A DNA stretch of 33,009 nt from Branchiostoma floridae (Eukaryota; Chordata; Leptocardii; Amphioxiformes; Branchiostomatidae). This document shows, in pieces, positions 17,763-28,380 of the stretch (positions within the stretch are counted from its first letter, which is position 1; every line of letters begins with the position of its first letter). Location of the stretch: contig NC_049985.1 in assembly GCF_000003815.2 (NCBI RefSeq), forward strand, positions 1,233,197 through 1,266,205, given 5' to 3'. The notes under the pieces were generated by a model. That model worked only from the letters and a program-made list of their open reading frames with translations. It ran no database searches and was not told the DNA's origin. Both the position numbers and the translations under genes were made by a program.

Positions 17763-20700
17763 TTATGTAAGTAACCCTTGAGCTTCCTCCTCAGTTGATG
17801 GTCCAGCATGGTATCTGCAGAAAGAGCGATACTCGTAAATCGACTGGTATATTAAAGCTGGCACCCCGAGTACCACCTCTTACCACTAGGCAACACTAGC
17901 AGCAGCGACCGCTCAGCCAACAAAGATTTGGCAGATCGCCTAATTAAGGAACATTTTCGTGTCTTTTGCGTTATATATTTACATCTTTCATCATACTCCA
18001 ATAATCAAATTTAGCTGTTATACAAATCTAATGTTGGTCGCTGTCGCGATCACCGTCTAGTGGAAAGAGGGTAGTGCAAAAACAAAATATTGCTGAACAA
18101 CATATAAGTACTATAGAACTCTAGATAAAACATTAAACGAATGGATCTGACGAATCTTACCTCTCATACACGTTTTCACCGATGGTAAAAATGACCACCA
18201 GCAACATCTGCAATCCAAACGGTAGTAACAAGTTTTCAAGGACCATCAGAAGCAATTGCAGTGAAACAGTCGGTATAAGATCAATAATCATGCATGCCTA
18301 GTTAAGACTTATGCAAAGAAAATGAATTCCTCTGATCAAACCGTTGTAGTAATTTTTCAAAGTGGAAGTCTTTTTTTTTATGGTAACATGTATATATCAT
18401 TTCTAGTTTTATATATATCCTTATTCTTCAGTTTAAGGTACTTACGGAAAATAAGATATACCCTGAGAATGCTGTTGAGGCCCATGGCAACCCAAACCTC
18501 TCTACCAGGGCACTGCTCACTGTCGGACCCAGAAATGACCTGAAATATCAGAGACGAGAATGTCGTTGTTTATCACCATATCAGTGTGCATGGGAATACT
18601 GTATGATTATACTACAGCAGTAGTACTTTGAATATGTTGTATTTCTTTACCTTTGGAGATTTAAAAATAGGTGTTAAGTGTACAACAGCTTGCCAGGGAT
18701 TCGACCGAGAACTTCTAGATTATTAGTCAATAACCCTAACTACAAGACCACGTTGTGGAACGCCTTGGAACATATCGTAGACGGAATTTAAGGTAATAGC
18801 ATGGTTTATGAGTACGAAGAACAGTTACAAGTGAAACAGAAATCTGACACAATTTGTAGTCATCATCCCTATATAACATTCTTGTACTAATGAATAATAA
18901 CCTACCCCATGGCCATAAATGCACCGAAAGTTCCAGATACTAGTCCGTAAGTAGCAAAGTCGGTCTCCATACCTGCATCGCTTTGAACAAAAACAGCAGC
19001 AACATAAAATTAGCATGATGGCAAAGACTACTGAGAATCTACTCAGAAAATTTCATTTCCATAAGTCATTTAAAACAGAGTACAAGTGTAATTAAATACA
19101 CGACACAAGTCAATGTTGTTCAGGAATCATTGGCTATCTTTATGATGGGATTATAGCTGTTTTTGCCTGTAGCGTACTTCTCAATAATGAGGAACTACTG
19201 TGTAGCTACGCTATGGAAGATTTTATATTTCATATCTATGAATAGTCAGACCTATAGCCTTATCTGAATTAAGTAGATGACAGAAGCAGTCACTGTTAAG
19301 GTGCCCTCTCACTGCACTTGGGGCACCGGTGCGGCACTGCGGGGTTTTTAGATGACTCAACGAATTTCAACGATTAAGTACGAATTTTCTTCCGTTTTGT
19401 ATTTTGTTGTCTTCTAAGTCATTTAGATTAATCTAAATTATAAAAAGAATCGCGAATATGACAAAACAGTGCCACAGTGAACAAACCCCACAGTGCCGCA
19501 CCGGTGCCCCAGGTGCAGTGAGAGTCCACCTTTACCTAGCCGCCCAAAGCATCACATTGAAGAGATTTGCTAAAACTGAGCCGGTAGACAGTGCAATGAC
19601 TACAATACCGACGATGTTTATCCATAATGCTCTGAAAAAGAAAGAAAGAAAGAAAGAAATGGCTCTCTAGGCCTTACGGTTGACACATTCACATGCCGCT
19701 CATATGATTTCTTGCAACAGTAAAATACACGTATTTAACGGTACCCATTATCGATCGTGCGGTGCTCATTAATTACAGTTCATTTTAGGGTTAAGTTCAA
19801 TGTCAAGGTGTACAAGTCATGTATTAAGTATAAATGAAATTCAAATTGAATACGTAACTTGCACTACAATGTTTTGCATACCCGCATGGCTTCTTTCAAG
19901 CAATATTGTACCAGTGTATCGCAAAGTATCATAGCACTAACACAGCGAGACCCTTACTTGGGCAGAAGAGTGACGTAGTCTGTAAGGAGGGGTGACGGAC
20001 CAATGAGGAGCGTCCCAGCTGAAAGCACGAGCAGTCCTAATGTCATCATAATCCTGGCATATTTCTGTAAGAACAACAAAAAACCATTAGATAACACGAA
20101 ACGATGACAGCTTGAAGTTAGAAGAGTCGACCTCGGTTACTTAGAGTTCTAAATCATCCGAATAAAAAATGGACTCGAGTTGTGTAATTCACCTTTTTGT
20201 CAGCCAGCCACCCCCATGCCGGCGCGAAAAGGGCGTACACGCAGGCCAGGAGCAGGAATATCAGACCAACTTGCGGAGAAGTAAGATTGAACTGTAAGAT
20301 GAACAAGAACCATTTGTAAGCCATCATACTCCATAGATTGATATTCTAATATTTGTGGGGCTCAAAGAAAAACTAAGACAGTGGTAGGATGCAAAGGCCA
20401 ACTTGTAGGGGGACTTATAAGCCATTTTCTATCGGATATGATAGAGAAAATAACAGAAATAAAGACTTTACCTCTTTTGTAGCATATGGCTGCAACACAG
20501 GGTTAAGATACTCAATGGCAGAGAAGAGCACAACGGTTACTCCGCCTACGGAAAGGAAAACGCATACATAAGCACAGGCTCTGAAGTCTGAAAACATTAT
20601 GGCAACAGAAGACACTTAACAACAGTATCAAGTTTATTGGTTGCCTATTTTAGTGCATTATCACTTGTCAAGTTATCGTTATTGTCATTGTCATTGTTGT

Positions 20701-23700
20701 AAACACACGATTTGATTAGATTAGAATAAAGAAGTGTAATAAAAAATTCTGTCATCTCTTTGTCCGTTATCAAATACACATACACAAACGGTGAATTAAA
20801 ATGCATTTGCTGCCAATTACATTGCTTTTACTTGCATACATCTTATTGCATTGTTTGCGATATGGAATTTGAAACGAAATATAGATATATTTTCAAATAC
20901 ATACAAGTCATGATGACGGTTGGGATCCTAAGAAAGTACAGCAAAGACACGTCCCTTTTGCCTTCCTGTTTATCTGTGAAAAAACAGCAATAGTGGTTTA
21001 GTGAGGTTACAGGTTGTTTCGCAACAATGTCAGTTCGCAACCGTCAGTTCGCAACAAGGCAAGTCTTTTCGCAACATGTACAAATTACAAGTCTTTTCGC
21101 AACAAGGTACAAGTCGTTTTGCAACATTTGAATGTTATCATTTTTAATAGCCTTATAGTATTAGAAATCGTATACGTATTCCTAACATAATCATACTCCT
21201 ACCTGTGCACGTATGAAACTGTACCGCCCGGCGCATGAAAGTCATCGGGCTGTCAGGTCCATGCGGCCCCATGTTCCTTTGCCGCCGGGGTTGTCTTTCG
21301 CACCCGGTAAAATTTTTACGCGAAAGGAGTGTAATTATGTTGGGAATACGATTTCTAATACTTTTAGGCTATCAAGATCAATAACATTCAAATGATGCGA
21401 AACGACTTGTACGTTGTTGCAAAAAGACTTGCCTTGTTGCGAACTGACGGTTGCGAACTGACATTGTTGCGAAACAACCTGTTACCGTTTAGTGAGTGTA
21501 GAGATTGAATTGTATTTGAATACTGTTCACCTGAATGTCATAAACGTAGATAGAATAGTGTACAGTATGTATATACAAAAACACAGTAAGAACACTCAGA
21601 GGCAGTTGGCCAAACAGGGTACCACGTCGTAATTATTGTTGTGTTACCCATGGTAAAGAAAGAATATACTGCAAATTAGGTGAGGACCATCATCGTTGCA
21701 CAATAATCAGAGAACAGCAACAGCCTGATCTAAAATGTATGTTGAAAATAAGAAAGTATATTCGGTGTTTATATGTGACCTATTATTGTTTATCATCTCA
21801 TCGTCGTAAAGCCAGGCTGTGTAAACCAATAGAAAAATTTCATTCCTAGTATCTATACTAACTATCTATATAACGGCAGTGTCAGTTTAAAGCGGCTTTA
21901 TGGCAATATCGTTAAATAATGGTATGCCTTTCTGTCAATGTTTGCGGTCACATAACGCCTGGTCAGTTACTTAATAGTTTATAGACCCGCCGAATAAACC
22001 ACTGAATGAGCGAAGCGCGTGTCATTACCGCATCACACTCACCTACTTGAGGCGGGACCAGGACAGCCAGCACCGCGCAGCAGCAGAACATCAGACCCCC
22101 CACCGTGAAGAACGGCAGTTTGAACCCGCCAAGCTGTTGTCACCAGGATTAGATAACATGACATCAACGTGCATGCCTGAAGTAAGGACCCGATTGTGAC
22201 TGCACACTGACTTTCCATGAAATGTTTTGCGATCGAGTATGTCTACTGTAGAAATATCATTTCGCATCTATGTATTCTAACCACTAGGCCATTGCACCGG
22301 CTTGCACATGTGTGGCCCAAGGGCTACAGAAATGGAGATGGGCGCCACCCCTACGCATCTGTTACTGATGTACGGGCAACTTTAACTTAACTTAATCTAT
22401 GTATAGTGCCGATGTTCTCAATTTTATGTATCTTTTAACTATTCAGCGTAATTCGGTAGTACAAAATTATGTATCTAACGTTATGTATTGGACTGATTTC
22501 AATAAAGATAGACAAATTGATGACACAATACGTCATCTCTATTGCAGTAAATCCTTCCATCACGCTATGAGACATGGAATGTACAGTTCATGTAGGTCAT
22601 ACTTACTACACATAACAAAACATCAGAGTCACCACGGAAAAGAGTCCAGACCCATCCATAGAAACTGCCGATTACTCACGTTGTACAGGACACCCCCAAT
22701 GGGAGGAGCCGCCATCATGCCGAGTCCTACGAAAATCTCCTGGATACCCTGTATTGGCGAGTAATACTTTGATAAACGTTTTCAGATGATGAATCTTTGC
22801 AAGGAATTAAAGCTCAAGCCCCTGTAACACACACAGAGTAGTCCACAACTTAACTCCCGACCATACCCCAACCAAAGAAGGCGTAGAGAGTATGGATCAG
22901 TATGGGATCCCCTATGAACTCTGGTTGGCAATGTGTGACAGGGGCTTTAATGGGTTCCTGTCTTTTCGTATCCTTTTGATACTGCTTGCAGTAGAGTTTT
23001 ACATACAGAGTAGAGTTTTGGTGTTCTGTAAACATACCTATTCCAGGCCACTTTCTGACTGTTTCATTGTTTTATACTGAACACAAAATCATGACAGTCC
23101 ACGTCTCTCAAATGTATAAGACCAATGCAAAGGGACAAATGCAAGAGCGAATGATTTACTAGTACACACCATGACTTTCGCTATGTCGTTGGGGAACTCG
23201 TGGGTCAGAATAGTTGTTGCTACAGTCAAGTGCGCAGACACACCCAGGGCTTCCATAGACCGAATGGCAAAGCAGAAGGCGATAAACGTTGTTCCTTCCG
23301 TGTACTCTAGGAGCCTGTAAGTATGTAGATCCACTTGCAGCAAGGGGTAAAATTAAGCAGCAAACAATAGTCAAATCGACAAGAAGAACAATAACACATT
23401 CATAATCTTCGATATTCTTTAAGCTGTTCACGCTTACCATTTTATTTTCTAATTTACATCCAAGCGCTTCACTTAGATACCGGAAGATGTTAGTCCTGTG
23501 TTATAGTACATCTATTTTACTTTATATCCTCGCAGACGACCCATTGTCTTACCCAAACAACAGCGAACAGCTCCCTGCCACAAACACACCACTGATCAAC
23601 ACGAACCTCGACCCAACGGTTGTGATCTATGGATGAAAGAGAACACCTGTTTGACATGGAAAGATACTGGCAAGTTAAACGTTTATGTTCTTATAAAGAG

Positions 23701-25706
23701 GAAAGAGAGGGGCAGAATCATCAACATCAATAGAGAGACATGAAACTACGACATCATCATCTAAAGTCCATCCATCTGTAGGTTCCCTGGTCATGTGGCG
23801 TAGTCGTGTGCTTTTGAATTTTCAGTATGACCATTGGCGTGTCAGGAAGCAATTGGACGGTTGCTCAAAAGTTTGCCTATGACCGTGTAGGACGGATACT
23901 CAAAATTTGCCAAAGATCGTGTAGGACGGATACTCACAAATTTGCCGAAGACCAGCCCTCCTAGAAACTGGACTGCACTGAAACATCCGAATACAAATCC
24001 TACTGTAGTCTGCGAGGCCCCTCGTCGTAAAGCCTGTGGCAACAATATTTAGACGCTTTGAACAGAGACTACGTCGTAAACATGGCATTGCCCTGATTCG
24101 GATACATAGATACCCCGACTAGAGTTTGTCCTGTAGGTAATAAAATAGAAAGCTACTGTCCTGTCACCCAATATTATAATCTTTTATTTACATGCACATG
24201 TCAAAGGCAGCTCAATGCGGGTAAACAGCCAAGTAGGTAATGCCTAGGTTACACATAGCCGAATTTGGCTCCCGACTCTCTCCCGACTATGGTTTAGGAG
24301 TGATTCGGGAGCTAGTCGGCTGAAGTCGGCTGGCGTTCGGCTGAGTCGGATGGCGTTCGGCTGGCGTTCGGCTGAGTCGGCTGGTGTTCGCCTGCTCCAT
24401 CCGAATGTTTTGAAATGTTCAAAACATTCGGCTCTGAACGGCAACTCTGGAATGGGTCGGTTGGTGGTCGGCTGGTGTTCGGCACGGTCGGCTAGTGTTC
24501 GGTTGGTGTTCGGGAGTAAGTCAGCAGTCAAATTAAATCTTAACCACGCCATAAACATTGCTGATTTACTCCCAGCTTGTTTCCAACTTACCAATGATTC
24601 CCCCCAAGACCTTAGACAAATCTCTGCTAACTCATTCCCAAGCAAAAAGACTATTGCCAGAACGTAGACGAATCACTCCCGAACTTCGCACGACCGACAT
24701 CCAGCCAAAAACAAAAAGACCCATAAATGCCGCACTGGAGCTATATGTGATCTAAATTTGATCTCTTGGTGATGTTTACAAATAGAACAAAGGACATTCT
24801 TTATTAAAAACGAAAATGAGCACTCTTTTGAAAATCGCTGATTATGTCTATTTCAAGTCGAAAAAGGGTCCGCAATCGGTTGGGGATCAGTCAGGAGTGA
24901 TTCGGCAGTCTGCGGCTAGAGGTCGGGATGGTTGGTGATAGGTTAGTTAGCATTTGGGACACAGTCGGGAGTAAGTCATTTACTGGTCGGGAGGTGTTCG
25001 GGATATGTTCGGCGCTAAAAAATAGGCGTGGCCTAAACTGGTCAGACTACTCCCGAACTACTGCCGACTTGGGTCGGCTAAGAGTCGGCTAAGAGTCGGC
25101 TAGTGTTCGGGAACCAAAGTCGGCTATGTGTAACCTAGGCATAAAGATTACATTTACCTTCTTTCTGTATTTTGTACGTGGCTCTGTTAAAATAAGTCAC
25201 TAACTTGAGTACAGTCCCACATTGTCTTCGTCTGTCCCAAAGCAAACAAAAAGCGGGTACGCCAAACAGTTACCCCGTTATCAATAAATATGGACAAGTG
25301 TTTCTAGATTTAGGTTAGACTACGCCAGTATAAAATGGCGGCCATGTGATTTGCGTTCTATAATGTTAGCAGGGCCAGTGTGTGAATACAGTACCTGTCG
25401 TATATAATTGCGTACCTCACTCGGAAAGAACGGCGTGATTATAGCGTAGCAGGCCATCCCCGAAAAGTTCAGAAAAGCGACGCAGAAGAAGGACAGGATC
25501 TGTCTTTTTGATGCCCTCCCACAACTAAAGCCTTCTTTCTCCACAGGAGTATCTGTGCCATTGGCGACTTCTTCCGTGTGTTCGTCCGTCACACTTCCGT
25601 ATGTCACAACATCCGGGGTTCTGTCTGTGTCGAGCTGTACATGCCTTGAGCCGATATGTCCATTAAGCAAGCCTGACGTCTCGCTGTCGCCCTTCTCTTG
25701 CTCCAT
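17763..25706 (-). CDS. SLC18B1-like vesicular transporter, complete 15-exon gene
   Basis: Predicted proton-coupled vesicular transporter (SLC18B1 family; the mammalian member moves polyamines), 506 aa. Exons, - strand: 25416-25706, 23938-24033, 23553-23626, 23170-23314, 22680-22748, 22043-22133, 20905-20973, 20472-20587, 20193-20291, 19958-20064, 19536-19631, 18906-18980, 18446-18539, 18161-18207, 17763-17814. They total 1521 nt; every intron is GT-AG and every junction keeps frame. Family marks: leader, then GMACYAIITPFFPSE; ASQTTVGFVFGCFSAV; GLGMMAAPPIGGVLYN; FNLTSPQVGLIFLLLACVYA; LLIGPSP; AGMETDFATYGLVSGTFG; SFLGPTVSSALVERFGLPWA. Twelve membrane segments are expected. Acidic di-leucine motifs occur near both ends (ETSGLL, EAQGLL), fitting endolysosomal or vesicular sorting. 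Introns carry several transposons. The substrate is inferred from family only. Confidence 0.9.
19299..19531. mobile_element. Harbinger-like MITE abutting the exon-11 splice donor
   Basis: Termini AGGTGCCCTCTCACTGCAC and, inverted, AGGTGGACTCTCACTGCAC, with ~50-bp arms including GGGGCACCGGTGCGGCACTG. TTA flanks both sides (19296-19298, 19532-19534), the TWA-type target duplication of PIF/Harbinger elements. It is 233 bp and non-coding. On the - strand it begins at intron position +5 of transporter intron 11. Confidence 0.85.
19636..19660. repeat. (AAAG)n microsatellite forming a polypyrimidine tract
   Basis: AAAG repeated about six times. On the - strand it reads (CTTT)n directly before the CAG acceptor (19632-19634) of transporter exon 11, so the microsatellite serves as the polypyrimidine tract. 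Confidence 0.9.
21005..21486. mobile_element. Long-TIR foldback (Mutator-like) element in transporter intron 6
   Basis: A 482-bp element with 9-bp flanking duplication GTTTAGTGA (20996-21004, 21487-21495). Arms of about 165-195 bp start GGTTACAGGTTGTTTCGCAA on the left and GGTAACAGGTTGTTTCGCAA inverted on the right, with internal TTCGCAAC motifs repeated, and a ~120-bp GC-richer centre. Long arms plus 9-bp duplication suggest a non-autonomous Mutator-like element. No transposase. Confidence 0.85.
22806..22951. mobile_element. Small inverted-repeat element in transporter intron 4
   Basis: ATTAAAGCTCAAGCCCCTGTAACACAC on the left is the imperfect inverse of GTGTGACAGGGGCTTTAAT on the right, with about 100 bp between. 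A MITE-like insertion of unknown superfamily. Confidence 0.55.
23862..23947. repeat. 34-bp minisatellite overlapping the exon-2 splice donor of the complete transporter
   Basis: Units containing GTGTAGGACGGATACTC begin at 23885 and 23919, with a further partial unit starting near 23862. The unit nearest exon 2 holds the working donor (- strand TTT/GTGAGTATCC). The next unit repeats exon end plus donor but with GT changed to TT, so the decoy is dead. Confidence 0.85.
24241..25140. mobile_element. ~900-bp inverted-terminal-repeat element in transporter intron 1
   Basis: It starts TGCCTAGGTTACACATAGCC and ends with the inverse GGCTATGTGTAACCTAGGCA. TAA flanks both ends (24238-24240, 25141-25143 as ATAA), consistent with a 3-bp TWA duplication. 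Subterminal regions are dense arrays of GTCGGCTGG/TGTTCGGCTG-like motifs, and the centre is AT-rich with no transposase. A non-autonomous DNA transposon, possibly Harbinger-like. Confidence 0.8.
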
Positions 25707-25756
25707 GATTCCGTTGTGGGAGGCGTCCTGGTGTTTTCTCTTGTAGTAGTACTTCA

Positions 25757-25764
25757 CCCCGCCC
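25757..25764 (-). promoter_or_regulatory. GC box upstream of the complete transporter gene
   Basis: GGGCGGGG on the - strand, about 50 bp before the start codon at 25706. It is conserved in position and sequence before the partial copy (15926-15933), in contrast to the surrounding diverged flank. Confidence 0.4.
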
Positions 25765-25844
25765 TTGCATTATAATTAATGACATGAAAATAACAATGAA
25801 GTATGGACAGATAGGCTATTTATCTAAAGAAATCATCCAATTTG

Positions 25845-26360
25845 AAGTCAATCGGCTGTGAACTAGTGCATTCGAGCGATGTATTAAAAGCTAAGAGGTA
25901 CACTACATCTCCAATACAGGTATCCACAAATTGCAATTCACAAATTGCACTGCCAAAAAGGGTTCGCTTAAAAGGCTGGGCTGTGTTGGAGATTAGCAAT
26001 TACTATGCCTGTCAATCAGCTGTTTTGGCTGAGTGCCATATGGTGGGGCTATGAATGGGGGGATCTGAGTAGCCTGACGTGATAGCCAGGCCAGGTAGAC
26101 AGGCCAGGTAGCCTGGCCTGGTAGACAGCCCAGCCTTTTAAGCGAACCCTGACAAAAATAGAAAATCGGTACATTGCAAAGTTCTAGTTAAGTAATGATT
26201 TGATTCGATGCCAACAACCGTTGTATTCTGCAACAAAACTGATTCTTTGATACATTTATGATAAAATTCAGCATCATCAAAATATGGTACATTGTCAGAT
26301 AACGGTGGATGGGCTTTCACTTCAGCATAGGATTAGATTTTCTTTATACAAGTAGCATCG
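25845..26360. repeat. Third copy of the transporter flank repeat
   Basis: Matches 16490-16960 and 27190-27665 in pieces (AGTCAATCGGCTGTGAACT, GTATCCACAAATT, AAGTTCTAGTTA, TGTATTCTGCAACA, ATTTTCTTTATACAAGTAGC). It is interrupted by an inserted MITE at 25959-26150. Confidence 0.75.
25959..26150. mobile_element. 192-bp MITE with perfect 26-bp inverted ends
   Basis: AGGGTTCGCTTAAAAGGCTG followed by GGCTGT (25959-25984) is exactly inverted at 26125-26150. The interior right half repeats GCCAGGCCAGGTAGACAG. The preceding base on the right arm is C inverted (CAGGG...), as in hAT elements, but I could not find a clear 8-bp duplication. It splits the flank repeat. Confidence 0.85.
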
Positions 26361-26388
26361 TTTCATACGAAATCCACGACATCTTCTT

Positions 26389-26590
26389 ACCTGTCTGCTG
26401 TGTTATCTTCTGCTGCACAGCACGCAGGACGGGAATGATCGTGTCAATGTGAGGCACATCCTCTATTATTGGTTTTATATACATACAGCACAGCAGCTTG
26501 CAAACCCTCCCACCGACCGCTGTCCTCTCGGTAACCCCGATGGTTTGTACGTCACAGTTGACCTTTGACCTACACAGTACGGCAACCAAA
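26389..26590 (-). other. Candidate 5' exon upstream of the complete transporter
   Basis: On the - strand a frame is open up to a consensus donor (ACAGACAG/GTAAGA) and includes PHIDTIIPVLRAVQQKITQQ. A TATA-like TATATAAAA (around 26473-26481) lies inside it, about 90 bp before the donor, so it may instead be a promoter plus non-coding first exon. Product not recognised. Whether it joins the transporter or another gene cannot be told. Confidence 0.25.
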
Positions 26591-27164
26591 GCAAGGTCGC
26601 ACGGTTCTGTGTCTGCTTCCTGACCACGAGGGGTCCACGAGATCTATGTACCACTAAAACAAGTCATAATATAGATATGGTCAAAGTATCATGGTCCAGA
26701 ACAAGAGATAGGAAGACCTGAAGTTCTACCACAGTACAGAGGAAAGCCGCCAGGGGGTCTAAGATCGCATCATTAATTCGATAAGACCCGTTTGTAACTG
26801 CCTGCTGATAGCCCATCCATAGCTTCTTTAGTCACGCTTTTCAAATCAAACATGCTGTTCAACGGATTATAAACCCCGAGCTTTCGCTCTACCATATGTT
26901 TTTATTCCATATACATGTATCTGTAACTTATCATGTTGATAGGATATATAGCATTACACAGTACCACCATCCAGCTAGACATTGTAAATCGAGAATATTA
27001 TACAACTTCCTTGGTAATACTTTTCGCGATGCTAGTGATTTTAGTAGTTAACCAAGTAGCAATTAGCAAGTTACATTTCGCTACATTTCGCGTGGTGTAA
27101 CAAAACTAATTTCTTACTGTTGGAAGTTTTTATAAAGGTGGCTATCACATGCAATATGATAAGT

Positions 27165-28380
27165 GACATAGTAACAGTCAGGTACAGACATCAAGTTTCA
27201 AGTCTATCGGTTGCGAACTCCTGCGTTCGAGCAATGGAAGCCAAGCGGTACGTGGTTACATTTTCTTTGTTTTCTGGTATCCACAAATTTCAATCTAAAT
27301 TTAGAATATTGAGAATCTACGAACAAACGAGATTGACACAAGTTGGTTTGGTTCGAAAGTCAGGTACAGTTTTGTCATGGTCGACACATTTGCATTTTCT
27401 TCTCATAGAACAAATGCAAGCATTTCCAGTTGTGTGAATGCATCAATACTACGCAAACAGGAACACAGGCAAAATAGACAATAAGGCACATTCAAAGTTC
27501 CAGTTATGCAATGATCTGACATGATGATTCGATGCCGACAAGAAGGTGTATTCTGCAACACAATCGATTGTTTGATAATAAAATTCAGCATCATGAATAT
27601 ATGGTACATTCTCAAATTACACTGGACGGGCTTTCACTTGAGCATGAGATTTTCTTTATACAGGTAGCATCAATATATATCTTATTTTACATCCTGAAAT
27701 AAGAATGATCCCATTCACGATTTGCACAAACAGACAGTCTTTTAGATATGCTACGCTGGGGACCTTACAAAATCCTTAGGCCCATTAGCCACTGCCAGTG
27801 AGAAAACTGTATAACACAAACATGCTTTCCAAAGACCCAGGTAGACAGTACGTCATGCCAGTAGCGTTTGGCTCTCTTCGTCGATTGATACCACACGACG
27901 ATCACTGTAAAGATATAGAATAAATGAATATCACTATAGAGAATTTGTGATTCACCCAACAACGAAAACTGCAGGTAGACCGACAGAAATAAACGGACAC
28001 AAAAATTATCTCTTAAATCTGGTATCCAGGCGATAAATTTGCGATTTAAAAATATAACGTCCCCTATGTGTATCGTTCTTGCCGGATATGACGTCTTCAT
28101 GCTGTCACATTCTACCAGACACTGTAAAGTTACCAAACATATATAAGTGACGGTTAGCTTTGAAATTCGTGCAGTGACATGAATGGACATTTATTAGACT
28201 AAACAGTGATTTATTCAAACGGAATCTATAACATGGCGATTTGAGGACGCCTTACGTACCGCGTGGGACTGAGGCAGCCATCATAGATGTAGAAAACCAG
28301 TAAGACAACTATCTGCAAATGAACGGGCGGGGTTTAAAGTGTTTATTTTACCAACGGAAACAGTCGCAGAAAGGAACAAT
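27165..28380. repeat. Segmental duplication, copy B
   Basis: Counterpart of 16428-17720. It includes transporter terminal exons 14' and 15', the AATAAA (- strand, 28342-28347) and the flanking sequence. Divergence is moderate with many small indels, so this is not a recent assembly duplicate. Confidence 0.8.

Noticed and set aside
24350-24667. Open frames of 105 and 133 codons on both strands in transporter intron 1
   Set aside because: They arise from the short tandem CGG-rich motifs of the inverted-repeat element at 24241-25140.
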